Assembly: GCA_016165875.1 (NCBI GenBank) | Contig: JABBOT010000029.1 | Coordinates: 2,030,639 to 2,094,638, forward strand | Reading direction: 5' to 3' | Source of the DNA: Acanthopleura granulata | Lineage: Eukaryota; Mollusca; Polyplacophora; Chitonida; Chitonidae | DNA length: 64,000 bases | Part shown: piece after piece, positions 1-11,300 of the stretch | Position numbering within the stretch: the first letter of the stretch is position 1 | Layout: each line of letters opens with the position of its first letter | Program-made: the position numbers and the translations under genes | The notes under the pieces: generated by a model | Told to the model about the DNA's origin: nothing | The model's database searches: none | Seen by the model: the letters and a program-made list of their open reading frames with translations, nothing else

Positions 1-2227
1 TTGAAAGTAGACCTCAATGTCTAATTTAATTGAACTAGAAAACACCAAAACAATAAATATTTGTGAGTTGACGCCTGGTTTGGTTGGTCCATTGAGAGTC
101 AAGGGTGATTCTGACTGGTCCCTATAGTCAAACTTGTCACAGTAATGAATAAACATTTCAGGCCTTGCTAATATATTAGCACCTGCTGGAACTAATTAGA
201 TGTGTAATGACAATACTCACACACCACTTGTCAAAGGACTCCCACATAAACATGTTCACAACCTTTCTACAACATGCACGTCTAGAAACATCAGTCTTTT
301 TATATACATTTGTACCCATCTAACTTGAATACATCATAATGTATATACAAAGCTATTTACATATACATCAACCTCAATATGCAAACGCTTACAGTTAAAT
401 CGTAAAGGTTTTTGAAAGATTCTAATTGCTTGTGATCAATTAAATATAGCAGCATGGAAAATAATGCTTGTGAAATGATAGACTGGACAGGCTACACACA
501 AGGGTCCAAATCGCTGTAAAAAACAAAACATTGTTTCCTTGTGTGAGGCAGCTATGCTTGTGTGCTTTCTGAGTGATTTGTGAGCACACAGACCTAAAGG
601 TGTGATACACTACCACGAAAGAACAAATGTGTACATTGATTTGGCCCTTTTGTTAAACAGGAGGAGCTTTATGAGTTACGCATTCCTGAAGTTAAGATTT
701 TTGCATGCAATACAGAATAAAAATTATAACTGTAAGCTGAGAAAAAATTTCACCCATGACAAAGTTCAAAAATTTGGCTTACAATGAGAGTTCTTCTGAT
801 GACAGAAAAGTGTTTTGAGGTTGTTTTGGAAGGTAGGATCATATCTTACTGGAAAAGGTAAGTTTCAGGACCAAAAGCAATATTTTGTGTTATCTGTTTC
901 TAAAAATGCTCTTGTTGGGCAAAAGTTTCAGTTACTTACCATATATTTCCATTTATGACATCAAAATTACACTGATATTCATTATCAAAGTGTCATCAGT
1001 CATTAGTTGTGATGGCTGTAAACAATTCTAGTTCAAAAATCCCAATTCTAAAACTGCACTGGAATTATTGGCAAAGCAATGATACAGGCTTGCTGCTGAT
1101 GACCAAAGTAGGCCTACTGTATTTCATGCATATCAATATATTAGTAACTGTAATACCGAATAAGCCAGAGCACTGTTTCCACTGCGCATGGCTGGATTAC
1201 CTTCGCTGGTGGATAACAATCCCTCATGGCGATGTTAAAAGCATTTTAACTATAGGCAGTCACATGCATTTTAGCCCATCTTCGTGCATTTTACGTGTCT
1301 GTTTGACATTTCAGACTATATGTGGGCTCTAGGACTGTTTCAAGTGGAAAACTCAGTGAAAAATACAGAAAGAAAATAAAACTGAGCTCTACACTGGGCT
1401 GTGGCCAAAGTCTGTAATGTTAAAGGATTGACATGACTGACCATGAGCATTTGTTTATGTACCGTACGATGTGATCTGCTCATGCACAATTATGTGCAAC
1501 TCGAAACCGCCGTCTGACTTATTCTGCAGATGATAATGTCTGTACATAAATGTCTGCTTATGGAGCCCACCTGCTTGGATGAAGCATTTTACATCTTACA
1601 ATAGCGAACATCACAAATACATTTTATCACAGGGGCCCCAGGTACCTGGAAAGGAAAACGAAACTAACATTACCACTTATTACTGTACAGTAACTACCCT
1701 CAATTGCTCTTAAGACATATACCTGTACTCCTATAAAACCCCTTAAATAGATATATATACATATACACACAGATTTATATACAGGTTTGTAGCAGTAAGT
1801 TTACAAGCAGTTGTTCATGCCTTGTTCATAATTATTTATTATATGTTTAAATTATTTGACTGGATTATTTAATGTAGCACTCAAAACCATTTCTCAAACA
1901 TACAGTAACTGGTGTCAGGTTAACATGCGTAGTGAACTGGGCAGAACTCCGAGACACACCTGCCTCCATCCCTCGGCTGATCGACACATGACACTGACCT
2001 AAAACTGCAGATGACACAGCACAAGCTGGAATCCTGATAATTTTACACAGCAGGGTAATTAGATGTATATACCGCTTTGGCTGTCAGAACTGAAGCCTTT
2101 GTCACCTCAGGTAGGTTGACAGGTAAATTTCATTGCACACAACCATGAATGGGACACATAAATATATGAACAAAGATATGAGTAAGAGACAGGGAGGTCT
2201 TTGATGTCCTAAAGGTCAGTGCTACAG
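1..2227. other. VAC14 3' UTR and downstream DNA, no gene seen
   Basis: This stretch lies beyond the VAC14 stop codon on the minus strand. The part next to the gene should be its 3' UTR; a minus-strand AATAAA is listed separately. Open frames here are short, do not resemble a known family, and lack convincing splice contexts. The sequence is AT-rich with ordinary intergenic character and no strong tandem repeat. Confidence 0.5.
1835..1840 (-). promoter_or_regulatory. candidate VAC14 polyadenylation signal
   Basis: The plus strand reads TTTATT, so the VAC14 transcript carries a canonical AATAAA about 390 bases after its stop codon. It is the first exact hexamer I found downstream of the stop. 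Three-prime end reads would be needed to confirm use. Confidence 0.4.
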
Positions 2228-2375
2228 TTAATTGTCTTCTCTGTTACGTGACGATTTGGGGTTTCGCCGTTTAGCTGCTCGATGTTGCTCTTGTACTTGC
2301 AAAAAATGTGCCAGAAGTTCGTCAAAGCTGATTTTGCTCACCAGGGGGCGCTTTTCAGGGGCCGATACCTTAGGT
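2228..2375 (-). CDS. VAC14: VAC14 coding exon 17 (C-terminus)
   Basis: Encodes residues 740-788 and the TAA stop. [17 protein letters not shown] corresponds to IDYAELLQHFEKVQNKH near the end of human VAC14, followed by a basic tail ending REDN. Acceptor TTTGCAG. It lies 6.3 kb from exon 16, but the split codon AA|A joins in phase with nothing missing. Confidence 0.94.
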
Positions 2376-5300
2376 CTGCAAAAAACACAAAATGAACTCG
2401 TGTAAACAGACAGCATGAAGCAATCTCAGCATGATGTTCTCTACAAAAAATTACCAAACAATCTCATGGTAAATCGATTGGTTCACATTTTCATGTTATT
2501 ACTGTGGGCTGGGTTTTACAGAACTCAATTTTTATACTATCTTAAATGTAATTCCATAGATGTATATGCTGGATGAAAAAGGAATACAACATATGACCTA
2601 ATAATATTACTATTAGTTATTCAGTTCAGTCAGGTAGGGGGGAAAAAGACTATTACACGTATCATTAGTCTTTTCCAAACTGAAAATACCTCAAATGGAA
2701 CAACCTATACTGCTTTCCCAAACCAAGAGAAATGGCCAAGTCAAGGACTGATTTCCCAACACTGTGATGGTACAGTGGTGATTCCTTGTCACAAAGGGCA
2801 ACATCTAAAATAATACATTACCTTGATACATGTAGTCTCTATGTGTACCAGAGCAGTATACCATCTTACAGAAATGTCTTAAATATACATGAGCAGTATT
2901 GTCAGCCTCGACAGTGTTCATGTATTATGCTCAGATTCAGCCTCAAGTCAAAATTAAAAACTTTCATTTTAGTTTAAAAAAAAACAACAGCAAAACTCCG
3001 AACTCTTAATTCTTGCAAATTAAACAAAAAGGACATAAACTTATTATCAATGGAATGCTAACTATGAGCCCTCTGATGTGTCATCATAAAGTGCCTGCAT
3101 ACAGATCTAGAGATGTACAGTTCCAATGTTGGGCATAAATGAGTTCTTGTGTCTCTTAATTCTACAAGCACACATTGGGTAATGACTGCCAGCAGCTGAG
3201 CAGGTTTGTTCCACTGTTGCCTAACATCATCATAGGCCAGATAAAAAATGGTTCAGCTTCATTCCTATGTGCATGCGTACATGTGGGCTGTATGTGCATA
3301 TAATTCCTCTGTTAAAACAACAACTAAATATAGACCCAAAGTCATCCATATCATTGCTCATTACACTCCAATATATATCCATGACTATGTAACCCTTGAC
3401 CTCCAGATCAGCTGACATGTCATATGTAAGGATGCTTTATTCCTACATGTTTTCGCAGGTTATATTGAGTATACAAGTATCATAAACTAATGATTTTTAG
3501 GACTGTGGTCATGAACATAGAAAGAGCCATGTGTTCAGTGTTATACTGTCAGGTAAAACAATATGTTGTTAGAACACCTCTCGTTAAAGTCACATCAACA
3601 TGCCCACCCACTGATGACAAAGACAAGTATGAGTTTAAAATAGCATTCCTGCCCTTTTGGGATAAAGTTCTATGTACAGTTAGGGGTAGGGGTGGTGAAA
3701 TGATAACCATTACTTGTGGCGTCCCCTTCTCTCCAAAGTATGTATGAGCAATTCAACAGTCCAGAGCATCCCATACAATAAATAGGTCCATAGTGCAATG
3801 TTAATTGTTAAACACATCCATACAGCCTTTTGTGTCATTATCTGAGTCTGAGAGCTTCATTTAGGATTGCTCATCGATCCATGGGGATGAAATCTTAGTA
3901 ATAGCTGACTGCTGAATTTTAAAACCAGTGGTATACTCTAAAGCCAGTCTTTTTAGAATGGTTGATTGAATTGGACCCGTCAAATGCCACGCAGCAGGAC
4001 CCTGATGTCATCTTACTGACATCATATTTTCCTTTCCTGGCTCTTCACAATGACATCACATTCAAAGCAATGCAATGTTACAACAGAAACTAATACATTG
4101 TAACATTTTAGACATTGCCTTACAATCAGTGTTTGACGTAACAATGGCTCAAGGTCCTGCTCCGCCTCACGGGATTAAAAAATTTGCTGCCTTTCCATTG
4201 TAATCCCGTGTATTACCCAGAGTTGCGTGACCACTCATTTATCTCTGATGTTTGGTTCTGACACCCTTATCTATGACATCAGTTTTTAACATCATTCCAC
4301 CTCAGACTGATGTCTGCTAGGCCTCTGGGTGAGTTGACTTGGTGTCCGTCAGATTTCATCAGTCATGTATCAATGTGTTTTTGGACCTATATCACATATT
4401 ACAACTGGCAAACAAGATTCAGCACACATGCACATGCATACATTGAGCCCAAATCCATTTTGATATTTTATTACATCCATCTGGTGTATGTTTAGTTATT
4501 TTATTACATCCATCTGGTGTATGTTTAGCTCATGCTGTGTTAAGTTTTGCGGGTAGTTCATACAAACATCATGCAAATCTATGCACCTGTACATGTATGG
4601 GTAGAGATTCTTATTATATAACTGACATGACAATTTGACAATTTGTCAAAAACTAAACACATGTAAATGTTTTTCTTTCTGCCTTGTGTAGGCCCACCCT
4701 ACAAAACAGTCCCTTTTGAAGACAACTTACCCCTGCAAGGGGTAATTCTCATGTGTGATGTACAGGCTTGCAAGCCTCATCAGTGAAGAGAAGTGGTCTT
4801 CAGCGAGCTTAACAATGCATAGTGAAATGGTCATACAAATCCTCCTGACCACTTCATGTCATCAAGGTGCCACAAGCAGCAAGAGCAAGGGAATATAGAA
4901 ATTCTCTATCCAGGCCAGAACTGAATATAGGATTTCAGTATGACAACAGTCCCTTCAGTCCCTCAGCTTTGTATCTTTAATCAAGCCTCTATCTTAAAGG
5001 CACATGTACAAATAATTTCACAGCTGAAGAGTCATGGCTGAGTGGTTTAAATTGCTCCCATTCAGTTGCTAAGACAAAAGCTGTATAATGATAAAACCCA
5101 TCTTGACATGAAACCTCTCAGATTCCCTGGCCTCCACTAAGCTCAAGGTCTTGCTGGCAATAAGCGGTTGATATTGCCCACGTGCGCTCATTGAGGTGGT
5201 GTAACATAAAGTTGCTGGAGATACCTTCTTCCAACATGGCAGATCGAACCCTAATACATGTACTTATTGGGGTCAGATATAGGAAAGTTTGTCAGCTATT

Positions 5301-8300
5301 TCCCAAATGTCAGTGGTTTATTTGCGACTCTAGTTTCTTGAGAACAGCTTTAATCCTGAATGGAATAAATACATAAATAATTTCCCACAAGGGCAGCGTA
5401 TCTTGAGTGCTATGACAGTTAAGTGTAATGGGAGGTATGGGATTTGTTCTCAGCTGTCCTTATAGGTAAGGGCAAGTGCACTGAACTGAGGCAGTTCTGA
5501 CCTATGGCCTAGAGAGGGCTCTTTCACAAGCGAAATGTCATAGCCAAACACAACTTGGGCACCCTTTTGCGGGTAAAATCGAGAAAAAATTTAAATACAT
5601 TTAATATTAATTACATGTGTGCCCATGTATGTGTATAACGAACATTAAATCACATCTTTGCAACAACAAATTAAACACAAGTTTACATATTCTTAGTGAT
5701 AACTAAATTTGGATTTTGGGGGACCTTGATTGAATTTGTTCCCCAATGTAAGTGTCAAATATCAACTGAATTTGACCCCAAACATTCACAACATATTTCT
5801 TCTTAGGAAACTTTCATAAAAATAGATACTGCATGAATTCTTGCTGGATTTGTTTCGTATATCATCTCCCCCCCCACCCCACATCACTTTCTTTCCCACT
5901 TGACAGTAAAATACATTTACAGTGTACATGTACATCTGAATATAGTAAGCTGAAAAAAGAAAAGCCTGTAGACTATCTGCGTGCAGCGTGTTTTTGAGCA
6001 GGTTACACACTCGGCCATTACCACATGTGACATACTCACCGATTCTTTCTAACTACCGGTAATATCATCCTACAATGCATAATGTAAATAAGTTTTTGAT
6101 AACATCGTAGCACCACAGACTCCCATTTACCACAATTATCTTAATGTGGGGGAATCAACCACACCTACTGTAATGGCCACAAACTTTTGAACGAAATATC
6201 CGCCACTGTGGTCACGTGATACATAGCATCAAGGTGTTAGGTTGTGGATTAGGCTAACAACTCGTTAGTTGCGCAACAGGAGGCTGCGGCCTGGCTGGAT
6301 TAACTGAAGCTTCACAGCTGACAGAGAAAACAAGTTCAGCAGTGACAAACGTGGAGTATTAATTTGTGCAGCCATTGATGGAACGATGAATGTTACCAAG
6401 AAATCGTTCTTTTGAGACATGTGACCTGGAATTTGTTCGACAAAACGTTGGTGTAAACCCATTGATTAAGAACTGTTATTCTGTCCCCTTATTTCGTAGA
6501 TAAACACAACCTAGAATAATCTTCGCAGTATGCATTACAAGTTACAACATTAGATGTATCAACACCTCATGATTGTTGCATCTGGCATCGGATAGTTTGT
6601 TTAAAACTTTCAGACAATGTCCATGAACATGTGGTCATGCCGCTGGTGTCTGCCGATCGCTTAAATCTGGGCATCATCTTTAGAACTATTTGTTACTGGT
6701 TGTACTTTGGTCAACAACTTCTGATCTGAGAGCTGGAAAATTGTTATGACAATAAAAAGCATTGCTATGAGTTCGCATATAATACATAAAAAAACAACTT
6801 GTTGGGAGTAACACTGACCGTGTGACCCTATTTCTTCTCATGGGGTCAGGTTACTCCCAACAAGTTGTTTTTTTATGTATTATATGCGAACTATTCTGGT
6901 TGTTGAAAAATATAAAAAAAAAACTTTCATTAAAACACCAATAAACACTTTGGAGGAGACCCTTTTCTGAAGGGTCAGTCAGGTTACGTCCCACAAATAA
7001 ACATGTATTTTTAAAGATGGCCTCACCTTAAGGATTTTTAACCTCATACCAAAGTTCTGCCATACCTTCATGACAAAAATGAAATATATGATTTATGTTC
7101 CAAACTAAGTCTCAAATTAACAGCAAATATCATGATGGAGGCTGACTTAAGACAGCTTTCTGATCCTGGGACCAGAAAAGTAGGTCCCTCCCTCATGACA
7201 TGTTTCCTTGTTTTATATCCATCGTCATCGATTTAGTTTATGTCATGTAAACCGGAACAGATGACTATGAATCATTACTCTTGTCACCCTGACCTCATGT
7301 AGCCACAGACAAGGTACACTGGATGTGTCACACCATTGAATACAAAATGGAAAGTAAAACTTCCCTCTAAGCTGTTTTCAAATGTGTCCACACATTATTG
7401 TAAATGTCCTATGAGATCTTAGCCGTGATTTCAAAGAAAGTGTCTCATGAAAATTTTAACGATCAACCGCAAAAGATTATAACTTTGTGGGCAATGTGTA
7501 ATACAAATGTGGGCTATTAAAAATACATGCACATATAAACTACTTCCTTTATACAGATAACACTGTAACATTCTGAAAATGATACACCAGCATATGTATA
7601 CATGTATCTGTGTATATGCCTCGTTATGTGTAGCGTAAACATTATTAAATATTAATACCTCAATAAAAGGTATTAAAACAAAAACAGTTAATATAAGTTA
7701 CTGAAAACATTATTGGTAATAAATGTGCAGAGAAGATTAGCTGATGAATGTTGGGCCTTGTACATGCATTACACAACATCTGTACAGACCCGGCATCCTT
7801 TCACCACTAAATGATGTAATGTAAAACAATAAGCAATACCTGAGTTTATACAGAATCAAATACATGTACATATTATGTTGCAAAGTATTCTTTCCTATCA
7901 TAAAAGCCATACAAGTACATATATTTCAACAATCAATGAACAGCTATGCATCCGATCAAAGAAGGGGGACAGCTCCACTTCATCATACCTACTGCACATT
8001 AGAGTGATTTCCCTTGAACATGTTCAAAGGCTAATTAGACAAAGTAAAGATAGACAGCAAACAAATGATTCTTCAGTATTTAAAACTGTGTATTTATCTA
8101 ATGATAGGTGAATATGGGAGAGGTATGTTGATCATATTTCTGGGATCAGTTCAAGTCAGTGTCAATCATGAGATGCTTGGCCTGTCACAAACTTCACGGT
8201 GTGAACACTGGAGGTCCATCCAAGAGGCAGAAGGTGATAAATAGCATGAGGCTAATTCGGGTGAATTGCTCATTTTTCCACAATTTTTAAAAATTTTACG

Positions 8301-11300
8301 AGCTACGATGCATTGAAACTCTCTTATTTGGTAGACTTTCTCACTTACTCTCTACTTTTTCTTACTGAAAAGCTTTAACTTTCATTTTTCATAGTAAAAT
8401 ATTATTCTATACCCATATCGTCAATGTGAAATTTTCTTTCTTTACACCTCATGTGACTGAAGAGTGGTCTCCTCATGTGACACAAGGGTGTGCTAATGAT
8501 TGGTTCAGAGAAGCTATGACAACTTTTCAAAACTACATTCAGCAGAAGCCAGGTTTGCATTTGTATTTGTATCTACTGAATGGGCATCAATATCCCTGGA
8601 ATTGACATTAAGAGCGGGCCAAGGCCAAATGACAATTCTCTTGCCATATACTGCTATTAAATCAAGCACAAATCCCAAGGTGACTTACTTTTCTGAGGGA
8701 GCGGCCAGATGGAAATGTGGAACACACTCCAGCCTGTAGCGCAGCATCTTGAAGGCCTCGGACTGAGGCAATAACATCAACAGTCCATACAGGCTCTTCA
8801 GCAGGTACTGGTTATGCTGTATGTCCAATAACTGTAACCTTAAATCTGTAACAACAACAATATGTATGTTACAGTAACAAAAGATGAATGTCTAGTAACT
8901 GTAACCTTTAAGAATACTAGAACCCCTCAGGGATGAAATTTGGTCAAATTTCTGTTCTAAATACTATCGCTAAAAAACAGTACCACAAATTTTGATATCT
9001 TTCCTAGTTTTAAAGATATTAGTATACAAATGTCAAAATTTCAAAAACTTTTAGAATTTATAAAATTTAAATGACCACTCAGAGCAATGTAAGATGAATA
9101 TTAAAAATGTGTGGGACAGTTTGTTAAGTAGTAAACTATCGCCTTGGACACGAAAAAAATTTGAAATTTTAAAATTGGAGAAAAAATATCATTTTGAAAA
9201 TGAAATCCACTTTTATCAAACTTTCTCTTTAATCTTATTTTTGATTGATATTAAAGTTAGATTTTGAAGTTAAGTTAAATTTTGAAAACTTTTTGGAAAT
9301 CAGCAGTTGTTTAGCTTTCAGAATATATATACATATGGCCATATTTGATCAGTATTTTGTACCACACAAGGCAAAATGTGAAATTTTGCTTACGAGGGGT
9401 TCTAGGATCCTTAATAAATGTGAAACAACAATTACAGGGGCATCTATGTTACTCTAACATGTCATCACATTGGAAACTTTTCTGCTTTTACATACAATCC
9501 ATCACTAATGAAATGTTCAACACATGTTTATAGATCAATCAAAAAATATCCCTTTAGAAGTTGAAGAAGGGCTGATAACACATCTATATGTACATGTAAG
9601 TGACAGGAATGAAACAATGCGCCCCATTCAGGTAAATATCTTGTCTACTCATTAAAATACTCATTTTCAATTGACTTTCCCCCTAATGTGTAAAACATTG
9701 TTTATTTCTTTTGTTCCAAGTCCAGTGACATTTATGAAGGATGGAAATTTTCTAAGGAGTACACAATACTCAAGAGAACTTTGGCTTGTACGAGATGAAG
9801 TATCAGGTATTATGGGTATACTCACAGGCAAATATAGGGGACTCTATCAATTGCACAAGTTTATCAATCTCCTTCAGGAAATCCACGGTCAGTTCCAAAC
9901 TACCGCTGGAGACCAACAGTCAAGGGGAACAACATACGAATGAATGATTGAGGGAATGCATGTACAATTATGGCTGCATGAAGCATGGATTGGCAGTACA
10001 TATTTCTGCCAAGTCATGATACAAACATGGCAGAATATCACACAACCCTGGCTTCTGACATGAGAATGATGTAAACTTCTAAATTACATCTAAAAATAAA
10101 AAAAAAAAACAGATTGGTACCAAAAAAGAAATTCCATCATCAAATGTGAACAGCCAGGATTAGAGGCACACGCATTTAAACAGTATTTCAAGAACTGTAT
10201 TGAATATATTCTCCTGGTAAGTTATTTGAAATACTTTGCCCTTAGTCTTAATCTAAAGACATTTAAGCTTCGGGACAACAAGAGGTCCAATTGCAGATTC
10301 AAATGTTTCTTGAAGACCAGTTGTTTTCCACCAAAATGGTGTGCATGTGGGAAAGTTTGTCACTAACTTTCCAAAGGTTGGAGGTTTACTTCAGGAACTC
10401 TTGTATCATTCACCCACAAAGCTGATGTCCTGATTGTTGTTTAATGGCATACACCACATTTTTCCCTTATACAATGGTGGTAACATGTATGTCTGAACTA
10501 TAATTTTCAGTGACATGACCCTCTTAGGTTGGGGAGTCCAGGCTGACTCTGACAAGACCAGCAGCCCATGGTTGATGTGTGCGAGAATCCAGGCCTCGTT
10601 GGGCTTCCTTAATCCAATAAGCTCCACACAGAAAGGAGGTCTCCATGGCCGAGGGCGGTAGCAAGCTACTGCATTGAAATGATTTTGATGCTTATCACCA
10701 ATGCAGTCTCTGTGAGTTCAAGTCCAGCCCAGGCTGGCTTCCTCTCTGGCCGTACGTGGGAAGGTGTGACAGCAGCCTGCAAATGGTCGTGGGCTTCCCA
10801 GAGCTCTGCCCAGTTTCCTCCCACCATAATGCCAAGCCCTGTTGCAGAAGTTATAGGGCAAAAGAATAAGGCATTAAACACCAATGAAATAAAATAAATA
10901 ACTAAATTCATTCAAAAAGCTCCACACAAAGGAAGTGAACCATTCCCAAGAAAACAATGTGACTTACAGATACAATGTACATGCCATACTGGTCTCCTAT
11001 GAATGCAAGATTGGAAAAATTGATCCACGCACCTTTCATTGTTATGAAAGCCCTACGAACAATGGGAACAAGGGGCTCTGGAGATTCCCTGTCGAAGACC
11101 AGGACTGAACTGTGCAGAATTTTCTTTTTAACTGGAACTTTTCATTGACCGAGATCCTACTCCCATCAATGATAAGCATGTAAATGAAGACCAACATAAA
11201 TTCAGATTAAATCTCAGATGACTTTTTGATCCTGAGGCCTGGTTAACAAGTTTTCACTGAGAAAGGATACAATGTCTGGGTGAGATCACACGCATGTTTG

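Larger units (their letters stand above)
2376..8688. other. VAC14 intron 16, 6.3 kb
   Basis: The largest VAC14 intron. It contains a 33-bp direct duplication (4465-4530), a short inverted repeat CACGGGATTA/TAATCCCGTG at 4168-4210, a C-rich run near 5869, a perfect 42-bp inverted repeat (6771-6891), and a TCACGTGA E-box near 6213. No coding exon was recognised on either strand. Confidence 0.6.
8846..9825. other. VAC14 intron 15, mostly a TIR element
   Basis: Next to exon 16 is a short diverged copy of that exon's beginning (8891-8916), then a 483-bp element bounded by terminal inverted repeats. The remaining 420 bases show no recognisable gene or repeat. Confidence 0.6.
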
